Positions 1 to 10,625 of a DNA stretch of 64,000 nt are shown here, piece by piece (position 1 is the first letter of the stretch; the number at the start of each line of letters is the position of its first letter). The DNA comes from Lepidostoma basale (lineage: Eukaryota > Arthropoda > Insecta > Trichoptera > Lepidostomatidae), in the NCBI GenBank assembly GCA_022606425.2, contig JAHDVF020000016.1, forward strand, positions 4,990,501 through 5,054,500, read 5' to 3'. Under the pieces are notes generated by a model. The model was not told where the DNA came from and made no database searches. It worked only from the letters and a program-made list of their open reading frames with translations. A program made the translations under genes and the position numbers.

Positions 1-28
1 ACATTCAATTAATTTAAAAGATTTGATA

Positions 29-90
29 ATGCCTTAAAAGGGCGAAATATGTCATACATAAATATTATAATAAAACTCTTTACAAACTAA
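29..90 (+). repeat. Repeat family Q fragment (GCCTTA-AGGGCGAAA type)
   Basis: This stretch matches other copies in the window near 30640-30710, 43420-43470, 53700-53800, 55485-55570 and 62150-62260. All share a core reading roughly TTGATAATGCCTTA, then a GC-rich word, then ACATGTCATT and an ATAAAACTTC tail. The family was not identified. It abuts a LINE fragment directly on its right. Confidence 0.6.
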
Positions 91-258
91 TAAAATAAAT
101 CAAATATTGAATGTCGGCCATGTGAGGAGTCAGAGAAATCGACGCGCGTGTATGACACGATGTATGAATGTTGAGGAAGCGAGAGAAATATGTCAGGAAA
201 GAAAAGTGTGGCAGTCCATTCTTTCTGTCTACCCCTTAGTTAGTTAGTTAGTTAGTTA
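91..258 (+). mobile_element. TTAG-tailed LINE, 3' end fragment
   Basis: The sequence matches the last coding part of the LINE seen at 63168-63944 on the opposite strand: the GHVRSQRN, MTRCMNVEEAREICQE and QSILS words can be read. It ends in five TTAG units. About 19 bases that normally lie between the final CCCCTT and the tail (the GGGGAGACGGCGTGATGG part) are missing. It is 5' truncated and not functional. Confidence 0.85.
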
Positions 259-835
259 TAAACTATCGTTTTCTCATACATATTAATAATTTAAAAGATA
301 CTGTTTAAACGATATGTTGACATAAAAAATACGTATTAATCGTCCATATGAATGTTAAATTTGAGTAGAATCCTATGTAAAAGTATTTTGACTTGAAACT
401 CAAAGTAGCTCAAGTATTTATTCATGTAATTATTCGCTTCAATGCCTCTGGCTACGGAACATCGAACTCACAAATTAGTTCAATCACATCGAGCTATTCA
501 AGCATACGTAAGTACGTGTATACAATATGTAAATGACTACATTCCTCGCAGAGAATTATATATCATTATTGCGCGTTCACTATAAACAAGGAAAACTATT
601 TCAACTTCCTTCGCGATTCATTATAGTGATTAAAATTATAATATCTTTGTTTGTGAATACGTACTCGTGCCGTAATCTTGGCAGTAGTTTAGAAGTGCGG
701 CTTGGCTCAGGAAAGATTACAACTGCAATGGTGCGTTATATCGATCCACTTACAAGTGCTTACACGGCATTTCAAAATTAACGATACTACTCAACGAAAG
801 GTGTCAATCCCATTTTAAATTCAAAGAAACATTCG
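259..835. other. AT-rich interval, nothing recognised
   Basis: The interval holds one 82-codon open frame at 533-781, but its composition is not gene-like and no motif or splice context supports it. I see no repeat or RNA gene here. Confidence 0.5.
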
Positions 836-955
836 TAATAAAAAAATCACTGTTGTTTTCACTTATAAGTTTATTTTTCTCGGCACGTTTCGAAGGTCTC
901 ACTCAAAATAAACCCAAAAGTGAAAAAAACGTGTATTAATTAATAAAAAAATTCG
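836..955. repeat. Palindromic MITE-like family P, deleted copy
   Basis: Two inverted halves carry the family P words: TTTATTTTTCTCGGCACGTT with TTCGAAGG on one side, and AATAAACCCAAAAGTG on the other. The middle present in the 37412-37650 copy is lost. Other copies are at 46185-46352 and 56142-56355. Confidence 0.65.
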
Positions 956-2480
956 TTCCACAGTTAATGAAGAAAAAACGTAATTGTAACTGAAATATTT
1001 CTTGTTTTGTTTTATAATAAAAAATATATTTCCAATTAATTATTAACTAATTAACTCATACTCTTAAGTTATAATACAATGATATTTAAGACTTAATTTT
1101 GAGACACCACACCATAGCAAAAGTATTCGTAAAAGTTGATGGTCTTGAAATCACGAATAAAGATCACTCGCTTGTATTTAATCAATTACCTCTTGAAAAA
1201 ACGTATATTGTAAAAATTAAGAATTAATTAACAACTTTAAAACATATGTATTTTTTCATAACATTTTTTATAAACATGTTTTGGACTGTTCACATCCTTC
1301 TTCAGTACACAGAAGATGGACTCATACAGTCTGAAACAAGTTCGTAGAAATAACAAGTGTCTTGTGAAAATACAGTGTTATTCCAAAGTTATTTGAAATT
1401 AAGCCCACAACACAAAGTGATGACGAATATAAAATAAACCAGAGTCATTGTTTATTTCTTACATTCCCATCAATAAACACACGCGATTGAATAAAACATT
1501 TGATAGTCTTAGTATGTGATATACAGTAAAATACTTTGTATAGGGAAGAAACGATTGTTTTCTAGCACATAATGTAAGGTAAACAACTTTAAAACAACGT
1601 ACGGTTGTGGCTGGCCGAACCATCGACTGACAACGGTCAAACGGCCTATTCTCCCAGAAGCACCCATTGCACTGATCGGAAACTCTTTAGTCACTATACT
1701 TCGATCCTTAGCACGCAAAGGACCCGCGTGGCACACGAGATCAAACAGTGCACCTCCTCTTAATAACTGACTTCAAATAAAGTGCGACGCAAACATTCGG
1801 ATGATTTTATTACGCTCCTAGACCTCTTTCTCGGACTTACCGAGACAACGAACATTGTTCGAATTAAATGCATTTTCCGAGCCGATAGGCCGCGCATTCC
1901 GAACAACAAAGAGAAATTAACATACTGCTTTATGGTTAGTCATTGCGCCATAGAGCGCTTTACTAGAAGTAAAGTTTAACTTTCGTTTTTGTCCCGCGGC
2001 GGGTATGAAAGAGATACAACGTCCACGTGTACTTTTTCCTTGAGAAAACAGCGATTCAATTCAAAATAGATCGCAACAAAGAAGACAGAACACCTACAGA
2101 GAGCACGTTGCGAAAACAAATGGTCGATTTCCAGACTGATGCATAATTTTAAGTCGAATTCGCGATTGGACTGTTTATTTTTAACTTGTACTGAGAAAAC
2201 TTTTGTACCTACATTTAATTTATGGCGGTTCACAAGCTTTCGCGAAAAAACAGATCTTTGAAGCTGTTCCTTTATACATATTCATATTCTTCGAATTTTT
2301 AAATTAAACTTCTTTTGTAATATCATATTTGTACAAGCATAATGAAATAAGTCTGACAATTGAATTGATTGCGTGATAGAAGTAATGTCTGAAATGAGGA
2401 AATATATTTTGTATCAAAAACGACAATATATCAAAATCTCAGGTATTATTGATATTAATATGGTGTATTTATACAATAGC
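956..2480. other. Intergenic sequence, nothing recognised
   Basis: The first part is AT-rich. From about 1590 to 2100 the base composition is more even and short open frames occur on both strands, but none shows a known domain, and codon use does not stand out. A first exon or non-coding RNA is possible but unsupported. Confidence 0.4.
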
Positions 2481-2731
2481 GGATATTATTATTATTATTA
2501 TTGTATTATTATTATTATTTTGTTGAATCGCTCTTTACATCAAATCGATATATAGCTATCTCGTGACATGTGATAGGTAGCTAATCTATCGCCATTTTAT
2601 TGTCACGTGAATACTACACCAGACCAAAGACAGTGTGACGATCACACTGCCCTCGCCGGGAATCGAACCCGGAACCTTCGGGGTAGCAGTCAATGCACTT
2701 ACCACTCGGCCACGAATGTCATCGAGAAGGT
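2481..2731 (-). repeat. tRNA-derived SINE, nearly full length
   Basis: Read on the minus strand, the head is tRNA-like. It has an A box (TGGCCGAGTGG) and a B box (GGTTCGATTCC) with the expected spacing of an RNA polymerase III internal promoter. A body follows containing GTGACAATAAAATGGCGATAG, then a tail ending in AAT repeats. The A-box wording resembles a Ser/Leu-type tRNA. It is not a real tRNA gene because the acceptor stem and 3' half do not close. Sister copies lie at 47127-47378, 52325-52550, 59670-59760 and 60665-60893. Confidence 0.85.
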
Positions 2732-2931
2732 GAATATCAAATACTATGAAATGTATCAGGACACCGGAACAACGTTGGTCGAGTGTCATGTCTTCTATAA
2801 TCTCTGTACACTGAAGAGGTAAAGTGGACGGCTGGAAACGGCTCTCACCCGGTGGTGAAACATATAATATATTATATTAGGTCCTTACATATCAGTTTTT
2901 TAAGATTTTAAATATATTTTATGGGCGTGAC

Positions 2932-3540
2932 GTGCCGCAGGAAGGCGAAAATGTATTATTCTTCTTCTTCCTTGTTGTAGACCTATGTGGTCTGTGCTCC
3001 AGAGTGTTGCTCCTCCTGTGGGGTAAACTCCCAGCTGTCCTTCCATCTTTTAGGAGGTCTTCCACGAGGAACCATTTTTTTAACATGACCGTACCAGTCC
3101 CTTTTTCGCTATATGCTCCATCTTATAATACCCTCAACCTCACATATCTCTCTTATTCTGGTGTTCCTCACGCGATCTCTCAGTGTCTTGCCTGCTATCG
3201 TCCTCAGTGTCTTCATCTCGGAAGTCCTCAAAACTTACTGTGTCTGCCCTTGCTTCGACACCATATCTTATTATTGGTCTTATGCATGCTTTATAGATTC
3301 TCATCAATACTCTTAATGGCCATGTCTTTGTTTTTCCATATTGTGGATTTTAGAGCACCAGAGATTGCAGCTGCCTTGTTTGCTTGGGCTTGAATTTCTT
3401 CCCACAAATCAGCTCCTCCCATCAGGTCTATGCCTAGATACTTGAAGGTCCTGACCTGTTCTATGGGTTGATTTTCTATAACCAATATAATAACACTTTT
3501 AGAAATATTAAGGGCTTCGCAAGTCTTGTCTTAAACCAAA
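2932..3540 (-). mobile_element. GAAGAAG-tailed LINE, 3' coding fragment
   Basis: On the minus strand the words FKYLGIDLMGG, ANKAAAISGALKSTIWKNK, RIYKACIRPI and TLRDRVRN can be read, then a GRPPKRWKDSW C-terminus. Frame breaks occur near 3290 and an internal stop follows RRW-like sequence. This is the conserved tail of a non-LTR reverse transcriptase. The 3' end is GAAGAAGAAGAATA. It belongs to the same family as 3811-4338 and 56440-56800. It is 5' truncated and dead. Confidence 0.8.
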
Positions 3541-3639
3541 AACTGTTTTAATTTATTACGTTTTTCGTACAATATCGATATATACGAGTAAGTATTTAAT
3601 TAAGTTTTCAATGTATTAATCTTGCATACTCGCGCTGTC

Positions 3640-3810
3640 TTCGCTCAGTAAAATTCACGTAATAATAAAAATGGCGATAGACTAGTTATCGATCACATAT
3701 CATAATTAACAATATCTAAAACTTATATACAGTAATTGGGTTAAAATAACCTGTTGTATACAAAAATGAGGAAAGCAACAGGATATATTATAACTATCAC
3801 ATTAAAAGGC
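3640..3810 (+). repeat. tRNA-SINE-type body, left part of an interrupted copy
   Basis: The body word AAAAATGGCGATAGACTAG and the alternative 3' region (TAATTGGGTTAAAATAACC then TGTTGTATACA) are both present. The copy is split by the LINE at 3811-4338 and resumes at 4339. The last twelve bases, ACATTAAAAGGC, are repeated after the LINE as its target-site duplication. Confidence 0.75.
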
Positions 3811-4338
3811 GGTAGCTACAGTGACCTATATGACGAGGTGCGAGCACAAACCAACAAAGCGACAGCCGTGGATGGCTGCTTGCGCGACACCATATGGAGG
3901 AACAAACACGTGCTAACCGAAAGTAAAGTCAGGATATACAAGGCATGCGTTTGCCTTATCATGACGTACGAAATAGAGGTCAGAACCGATACCAATAGAA
4001 CTAAAAATCTTCTTAGAGTAGCAGAAATGCGAACCCTACGCTCCATCGCACGCAAAACCCTCAGAGATCGAATCAGAAACGAAACAATATGGTTTGTCTA
4101 TGGTGTTGAAGACGCAGTGAGATGGGGAAGAATCAGAAGGCGCTTTTGGAGAGACCACGTGGACCGCATGGAGAATACAAGAATTGCAAAAATTGTTAAA
4201 GATGAAAACCCAAGCAGCAAGAGATTACCAGGAAGGCCGCCGAAGAGATGGAGAGATGGCTGGACATCATCATCCCAGGACAGCCCACCGTCACAAACAG
4301 GTCATACGACTTAAATTAAGAGGAAGAAGAAAATGAAG
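3811..4338 (+). mobile_element. GAAGAAG-tailed LINE with 12-bp target duplication
   Basis: An open frame runs through to the stop at 4312-4314. It encodes the C-terminal part of a non-LTR reverse transcriptase: NKATAVDGCLRDTIWRNK, VRIYKACVCLIMTYEIEVR, TLRDRIRN, RRRFWRDHVDRM and GRPPKRWRDGW. The catalytic YADD region is absent, so this is a 5'-truncated insertion. It is flanked by perfect copies of ACATTAAAAGGC at 3799-3810 and 4339-4350. The open frame begins upstream in host repeat sequence, so its first residues are not LINE-derived. Confidence 0.88.
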
Positions 4339-4410
4339 ACATTAAAAGGCCCTAGTGGCATCTCAAGAACCAGCAAAGATATTGCTGCAAACCGATTCTC
4401 AGGATTGAAA
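4339..4410 (+). repeat. Right part of the repeat interrupted by the LINE
   Basis: The words AGTGGCATCTCAAGAACCAG and ATTGCTGCAAACC match the equivalent region at 5545-5600 and the reverse complement at 17165-17290. Together with 3640-3810 this makes one repeat copy split by a LINE. Confidence 0.7.
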
Positions 4411-4827
4411 CTTATATTCTATATTAAGAGCTTCGCATTTGAATCCGAAGTCAGAACACCTGTATTGAGTTTTGAATATTTTATTAATTGAGTTTTGTCT
4501 CGTTTCCTGAGGTAGTGCACGCGGCTAGCGCAGGTGCCTAGCAGCCTTGGCGGCCGCTGCGATATCGGGCCGCTATTGTGTCACGAGCGCACATCGAACC
4601 AGCGCACTGCCCGGTATCCGGATTAATTTACCTACGTATTTATAAAGTCGGTGTGACACACTCTACCCATTTAATTGTCTCCGTTCACCGCATCAATCTG
4701 TGATAAATACAAGTTAGAATGGTTCTATAATAGTCTGGCCCGATTAAGCCAGAAATAGAAATAATCTGAAAAATCTAAATAATAATCACGGTTAATTTAG
4801 AATATCCAAAACTCGCGGTTCGGTGTA
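4411..4827. other. Unassigned, locally GC-rich
   Basis: A GC-rich patch at about 4510-4630 contains GCGGCCGCTGCGATATCGGG and several CpG words, then AT-rich sequence resumes. No open frame of note or known motif was found. Confidence 0.35.
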
Positions 4828-4872
4828 GGATTCACGTAACAATAAAATGGCGGTAGATTAGCTACCTGTCTC
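4828..4872 (+). repeat. tRNA-SINE-type body, left part of a second interrupted copy
   Basis: The words ACGTAACAATAAAATGGCGG and TAGATTAGCTACCTGTC are the SINE body read in plus orientation. The copy is cut at ACCTGTCTC by the LINE at 4873-5449 and resumes at 5459 with CATGTCATGG. Confidence 0.75.
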
Positions 4873-5449
4873 TTCTTCTTTTTCTTCTTCCTCAGCCTAT
4901 TCCCGTCCACTCCTGGACAAAGGCCTCCTCCATTCGCTTCCATGTCACTTTGTCCTGTGCAGACTGCATCCAGGTTATTCCGACGTGTCTGTTCAGATCA
5001 TCCTTCCACCGTAGTTGCGGTCGCCCTGCACTTCTCTTTGACGTCCACGGTCTCCGAGTCAGCAGTCTTCTTGTCCACTTTTCATCTGAGCTTTTGGCTA
5101 CGTGACCTGCCCACTGCCATTTAAGAGTCGCCACCCGGTGGATGATGTCAGTGACCTTTGTTTTTTCTCTCACCGTATTGTTTCTGACTCTGTCTCTTAG
5201 GCTTATTCCTAACATGGCTCTTTCCATGGCTCTTTGGGTCACTCGTAGTTTCTCGGCACTTTGTTTGGACAATGTAACAGTTTCAAGACCATAAGTACCA
5301 ACTGGCAGAACGCAGGCTTCATAAACTTTTTGTTTCAGGTTGATCGGTATTTTCCGGTTTTTAAGGATGTAGCTCATGTTTCCGAAAGCTGCCCAGCTTA
5401 GTCCAATTCTTCTTTATAGCTCTGCGGTTTGGTTATCTCGGCGCAATGG
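4873..5449 (-). mobile_element. RTE-like LINE 3' fragment with 9-bp target duplication
   Basis: The minus-strand frame at 4892-5377 encodes a typical RTE-type C-terminus: NLKQKVYEACVLPVGTYGLE, RVTQRAMERAMLG, SLRDRVRN, LKWQWAGHVA, GRPQLRWKDDL and a VQEWTGIG end. The 3' end is a run of GAAGAAG-type sequence. The reading frame is open over 161 codons but lacks the catalytic core. ACCTGTCTC is duplicated at 4864-4872 and 5450-5458. It is inserted against the orientation of the surrounding SINE-like repeat. Confidence 0.9.
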
Positions 5450-5458
5450 ACCTGTCTC

Positions 5459-5690
5459 ATGTCATGGGGTTAGGTCTCATAATTGGGTTCAAATAACCTG
5501 TTGTATACAAATGTGGAGAGCAACGGAACTCTACCACATTACAAACCCAAGTGGCATCCCAAGAACCAGCAAAAATGTTACACTTTGCTGCAAATCAATC
5601 TCTCGAATTGAAATTAGCGAAGAAGAAATTAGAAGGCTGGTTATTACAAAATTGCTAAATGGTTTAAACATATAACAAAAATTTGTGTAC
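5459..5690 (+). repeat. Right part of the second interrupted repeat copy
   Basis: After the LINE the host repeat resumes with TAATTGGGTTCAAATAACC, TGTTGTATACAAATGTGG, AAGTGGCATCCCAAGAACC and TGTTACACTTTGCTGCAAA. This is the longest copy of this 3' region in the window. A partial minus-strand copy is at 17160-17290. Confidence 0.7.
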
Positions 5691-5749
5691 AGGAGACTAA
5701 TGATATATGAGATTGTTAAACTAATGATATATTTTGTAATGTAAACAAA

Positions 5750-5905
5750 AGATCGCTTGAACCCAATTACAGTATGCCATTTTTTTGTTGTTATTATATT
5801 GATTCTCTTGACATGTGATAGGTAACTAATCTATTTTATTGTCACATGAATTCTACACCAGGGCAAATATAGTTTGAGAATCACACTGCCATTACGTTTT
5901 AACAT
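5750..5905 (-). repeat. tRNA-derived SINE, truncated copy
   Basis: It carries the alternative tail (CGCTTGAACCCAATTACAGT in plus orientation) and the body around GACATGTGATAGGTAAC. It stops at ATCACACTGCCATTACG before the tRNA-like boxes, so the promoter is missing. Confidence 0.7.
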
Positions 5906-6243
5906 TTGAAGAGTTGTATTATAGGTACAAAAGGTGTTTTATTTTAATAGTTTTCATCTTACAAATCTATAAAAAGATAAAGTAATACCTCAGTTTTATC
6001 TAATCGACACCAGCTATTTTGAAACTATTGAGTGAATAATGACAGACAACCAATACTTTTCGCCAAATTATTTTCGCTATTCTTCTTACATCTGTTAGAA
6101 ACATTGTTGGGAATATGAACTGGTGGGTGTTTTATGCGGAGGCAAGATGTGTGATCCAAAGTGCTCCTTCAAAAGAGGTCCAGGGAGGATTTAGGGATAT
6201 GCTAAAGTATTAATTTTTTATGTTTGGAAAATCTATGTAAGGT
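5906..6243. other. AT-rich interval, nothing recognised
   Basis: No open frame, repeat or RNA feature was recognised in this stretch. Confidence 0.4.
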
Positions 6244-6374
6244 AGAGTGTCGAATGAAAATATAAGAAGTTAGTGCGGTGGGAATGAAAGTGTTATGAAC
6301 AAAATAACGAAAGAAACATTATAATGGTTTAGACACAAGGAAAAAAATATAGGTACGTAAACAATTTTAATGGA
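6244..6374 (+). mobile_element. TTAG-tailed LINE, left part of a split copy
   Basis: The sequence matches the family from GAGTGTCGAATGAAAATATA through ATGAACAAAATAACG to a degraded ATGTAAATGGA word. It is then interrupted by the RTE-like LINE at 6375-7583 and continues at 7584. Confidence 0.8.
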
Positions 6375-7583
6375 ATTCTTCTTCTTCTTCCTCTTTCTTC
6401 TTTTTGTCCTGTCACACCTCCGTGGTGCATAGGGCCTCAAGGAATCTTCTCTACCCGACTCTATCGCATGCCTGATGCTTAACATCGTCCCAAGTGAGAC
6501 CTGCTGCCTTAACCTCGCCCTGCAGGGTTCTTCTCCAGGTGGCTCTAGGTCTGCCTCGCTTTCTCTTTCCCCCCATAGGGGACCAGTCTAGTGCGCCCTG
6601 AGCGATGCAGGCTGGGTTCCGTCTCAGAGTGTGACCGATCCACTGCCATTTGTGCCTAGCGACTTGTTCTCTAATTGGCTTTTCACCTGCCATGGTCCAG
6701 AGAACGGCATTTGACACTGTTTGGGGCCAATAGATTTTGAATATTGAGCGAAGGCACCTATTTATAAACACCTGGAGTTTACCAATAACGTCTGCGGTAG
6801 ATTTCCAAGTCTCACATCCGTACAGCAGTACGCTTTTAATGCTACTGCTGAATATTTGGAGCTTGAGCTTTCTCGAAATGATACCGGAGCGCCATACAGG
6901 GCGAAGCATAGCGAAAGCTCCCCTCGCCTTGTTAAGTCTGCTGGCTACATCCTCCTCCGTACCTCCTGAGCCTGCTATCATACTACCGAGGTAGCAGAAG
7001 CTGGTCGTGGTCACAAGGGGGACACCGTGGAGCAAGATTGGGGTGGAGTCATTTGTGGACACTCGTAGGTCTACTGTCTTGGACATGTTAATCTTGAGAC
7101 CCACTTTTGCCGCTTCCTCGTGAAGTCTACAAAGTTTCCACTCCGCATCCACCCGGTTTACCGAAAGCAAACAGAGGTCATCAGCATAATCCAGATCCTC
7201 CAACTGGGTATCACGTATCCATGGAATGCCACGAGGACCGTCGAAAGAACGGCGCAACACATCCTCCAGAACCACTATGAAGAGCAGGGGTGATAGTAGA
7301 CATCCCTGTCGCACTCCCGCACTCAGTTTGATGGCCTCGGAGAGTTTGCCCTGGTGCACTACACGACAAGAACAACCATCATACATTGCCCTGATGACAT
7401 TCACAATCTTCCGTGGGACTCCGTTGCGAATGAGAGTTGACCAGATTGAAGTCCACGATAATGTATCGAAGGCCTTTTCAAAGTCGACGAACGTTAGGTA
7501 CATGCTGTACTGCCATTCAGAGGCCTCTTCAATTATGATGCGGAGTGTATTTATGTGCTCAACGCAAGACCGGCCACTTTGGA
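6375..7583 (-). mobile_element. RTE-like LINE with most of the reverse transcriptase
   Basis: The minus-strand frame ends with the stop at 6451-6453. It is open from the junction near 7583 and reads in with FQSGRSCVEHINTLR before the first methionine at 7503. Visible reverse transcriptase motifs are FVDFEKAFDTL, GVRQGCLLSPLLF and the catalytic LDYADDLCLL. They are followed by SKTVDLRV, FCYLGSMIAG, SVLLYGCETW, WQWIGHTLRR and RGRPRATWRRTL. The endonuclease half is missing, so it is 5' truncated, but this is the best-preserved polymerase core in the window. The 3' end is GAAGAAG-rich. TGGAA at both edges may be a short target duplication. Confidence 0.9.
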
Positions 7584-7755
7584 AAAAAGGAAGAACGAGG
7601 AAAACATGGCACGATCAAATAAATTAAATATTGAATGTAGGCCACGTCACGATTGAATCACGCCATCGACGTGCGTGCATGACACGATGTATGAGGTATA
7701 TCAGGAAAGAAAAATGTGACAGTCTCTTCTTTAATGATGGTTAGTTAGTTAGTGT
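7584..7755 (+). mobile_element. TTAG-tailed LINE, right part of the split copy
   Basis: It resumes with GGAAGAACGAGGAAAACATGG and runs through CATGACACGATGTATGAG to two TTAG units. Several bases differ from the best copies, and part of the VEEAREICQ region is deleted. It completes the copy begun at 6244. Confidence 0.8.
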
Positions 7756-9305
7756 TTCGTTTTTGGCCAAGGTCGCATTAATAAAACTAGTTAACGTTAG
7801 TATTGTGAAGTAGATATGATGGGATCAGTTTTTCAAATTTAGTAAGGAGACTATTTTCAAGAGGAAGAGAAGAGGAGCAGTGCTTGGATGGAGTTATGGT
7901 GGGAGATAGCGTAATGCGTGAAACCATTTTGTTCGGTGGAGTACGGGGGAGGGTTATCAAGAAAGAATTTTCGTCTGGGGGGCGATCGTTATTTTTTTCG
8001 ATGTAGTTGCTAGTTCCCATCCTTAAAGACAAAGAAAATCCTTGGAAATTCTGGTGGCCGGGTACACATTAAGTAATAAAGCAGTAGTAAAATAAAGTAA
8101 AGCAAACGTAAGATAAAGACAATTGGAGGAACGAATTCAAATGTTCAACATTGTTTTTTTTATAATAATAAAAGCGTCCGTCTTCTTGAAAATATGATAT
8201 ATTTAATATAGAGTTTACATAATTGTACAAGAAACAATAAATAACCTTAAAGTGATGTTACAGGATGACAAGAAAAAAATAACACGGGGCTATAAAAATG
8301 CAATTCGAAAATTCCCTAAATCCTGTAATTCGTAAAGTTCTGAACGGTTTATTGATAGATTTCTTGTTTAACTTATCGCCGCCCAGCGGGCCCATACGGG
8401 ACCGGTGATTTCGCTATCGGATTACACTGATTTATGACAATAGTATTCAAAATATGAATATTAGCTTATGTAAATAATGTCTTTGAGATACCGATCCATA
8501 ATTTTATTTTCAGTTCCGAGTAATATTAGTTAGTGTGTTCATACCTGCACTACAAGGTCCACTCTTGGGATAGGCCTTGTGTTTTATTACGACACATAAT
8601 CTACACCACTGTCATTTTTTCGTCATCTTCTGAACAGGGCGGTTGTAATCACATTGTTGTTGTGAATGTTTACATTTACATTTTTATTTATTTTATGTTT
8701 TCATTCTTTAACTTTAATGTGAAAATTACAAATAAAGCCTATGTAAATTATAAAAAATCTTTTATTTCCATAATGCTTTTTATTTTACCTAAATAGGATG
8801 ACTTATTTTAGATATATAATTATTTTTATAACAGCTACGCGAAGGTCGCAATTCGCGCGAATATTTGCTTGGGCAGTGGGCTACCTTTATTGCACGCGGC
8901 GCACGGGCGTTTAAAGGTTAATATTGTAATATTATGTGAAAGAAATGAAGAAATAATATTTGATTATGATGTTTGAAATGCCAACGAGGAATATCGGAAT
9001 ATATTCCCCATTTATGGGGAATATATTTCAATATTTGATTTGATTGGAGATTTGAGTCTTTTAACTTTGACAAGTGTAATTTTAAGATTTGTATTGATTT
9101 TTTTATTGGTCTATTGATCAAATAGTTTCATAGGTTTATTAACCAAATGTGACAGGATAAATAATCTCACAAGTAGAACAAAAAAAATTGACTATGATTT
9201 TTTTATGAAATCAGGTATACTGTTTATCTAATGAGTTCTAATGGCAATGATTCAGATGGAAGATTATCTTACTTATTTACAACATTTTGTTTATTTTCTT
9301 GTTTT
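7756..9305. other. Intergenic, mostly AT-rich, one small hairpin
   Basis: No gene was recognised. A GC-richer patch occurs at 8370-8410 and another at 8830-8915. At about 8993-9030 a compact inverted repeat has arms of roughly 17 bases (GAATATATTCCCCAT and its complement) around a very short loop. Small open frames here show no known domain. Confidence 0.4.
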
Positions 9306-9314
9306 ATAAAAATG

Positions 9315-9582
9315 AGGCGAGCTAGAGTTGACAGGGAACTGTTATCAACTATCAAGGTTCGGAACATTTCAAATCTGGGTCATATACTGCGTGGGGAAAA
9401 GTACCCCCTTATCCAACTGATATTGGAGGGGAAAATTAATGGGCGCTGAGGGCCCGGTAGGAGACAAATGTCCTGACTGCGAAACGTGAGGGAGTGGACC
9501 GGCATCCGAAGTGTGGAGGAGCTGTTCCGAGCGGGGCAGGACAGGGTCAGGTTCGCTGAGGTGATCGAAGAAGAAGAAGAAG
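9315..9582 (+). mobile_element. GAAGAAG-tailed LINE 3' end with 9-bp target duplication
   Basis: It encodes the tail seen at 16330-16610: RRARVDRELLSTIKVR, HILRGEKYPLIQLILEGKI, then after a frame break NVREWTGIRSVEELFRA. The 3' end is GAAGAAGAAGAAG. ATAAAAATG occurs at 9306-9314 and 9583-9591, so the insertion boundaries are exact. It is severely 5' truncated. Confidence 0.88.
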
Positions 9583-9897
9583 ATAAAAATGTTAATTTCT
9601 ATGTTTCATGTGGTGTTTTATAATTGCTATATCTGATTTAAAATTTCGTATCAGTTCACCATATTTATTTAAGCTAGGAACATAGTTTTTGTGCACGAGT
9701 AATAAAACCTGAATACCTAACAATATTTTCGCTTTCATGATTTCTAAATATAACGACGTCAGTCAAGTCATTAAGTTATTCGTACATCTTGATGGATGAT
9801 TATGTGAGATTAATATTTCAGTGGAATCATTCACACGAGCGTGTTTCTTAGACCACACACCGCTTTTTTATATCTCGTTGGTCCAAATAGGATAACC

Positions 9898-10257
9898 CAG
9901 TGATTCCCAAAGTGTGAGCCGCGGGTGTCGTCATAAGGGCGCCGCGAAATATTCAATTAAACAATTCGGCAAATTTGTTGGAGTCGAACCCTTATTGAAT
10001 GCATTTGCACCACGACCAGCCGCTGCAACCAAGACCATGGTGGTTCTCGAGTCTCAATATGGATATTACCGAAACAGTTGAAATTAGATTTTTAATATTG
10101 TCCCAAGAAAAATAGTATTCGTTTTAATTTTTCGTTGTTAAATGAGTAATCGCTTTTAAAAAGGTAAGTTTTCCAATTTCTCAAGAAGATCAAAATTTTT
10201 GAAAATAAATTTGATGTGATGTGGGAGAGGTAAACCGAAAAAGATTGGAAACCTCTG
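9898..10257. mobile_element. hAT-type MITE with perfect 8-bp target duplication
   Basis: The ends are inverted and hAT-like: CAGTGATTCCCAAAGTGTG on the left, and on the right the complement of CAGAGGTTTCCAATC. GGATAACC is duplicated at 9890-9897 and 10258-10265. The element is 360 bases and has no transposase coding sequence, so it is non-autonomous. The intact duplication suggests a fairly recent insertion. Confidence 0.88.
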
Positions 10258-10488
10258 GGATAACCTATTTGTAATCTGGTTAGTATTTATAATATATAAA
10301 TATATAATTCGCAAAAAGTATTTATAGTGTACTAAATTATCACTATACGTTTATGATATTTATAAAATTCCATAAATCCTGTAATTCATGGTTTCATTAT
10401 TTGTTCTGTTGAATAAGAAAGTTATATTCTATAAATCAGCGAATAGAAATTTTGTAGTTTTGAATTGACGATTTACCCATTTAAAAAA

Positions 10489-10625
10489 TTAACTAACCAT
10501 CACGCCGTCAACCCGAAGGGGTAGGCTGATACTTCTTCGATTTCTCAACATTTACTAAATATATCGTGACATACACGTACGTCCTCGAGTGGTCGATTAA
10601 ATGTTTGATTGATTTGATCTAAATA
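10489..10625 (-). mobile_element. TTAG-tailed LINE, short degraded 3' fragment
   Basis: The tail end AACTAACCATCACGCCGTC and CCGAAGGGGTAGGC are clear. The following sequence keeps ATCGTGACATACACGTACGT-like and TTTGATTGATTTGATC words, with an internal deletion. Confidence 0.75.

Noticed and set aside
237..258. TTAG repeats as interstitial telomere sequence
   Set aside because: The unit is TTAG, not the arthropod TTAGG, and it always follows the end of the same LINE, so it is the LINE tail.
533..781. 82-codon open frame
   Set aside because: No domain, no splice context and AT-driven composition.
2653..2722. Possible tRNA gene on the minus strand
   Set aside because: The A and B boxes are good, but the acceptor stem does not pair and the sequence continues into a repeated SINE body with sister copies elsewhere.
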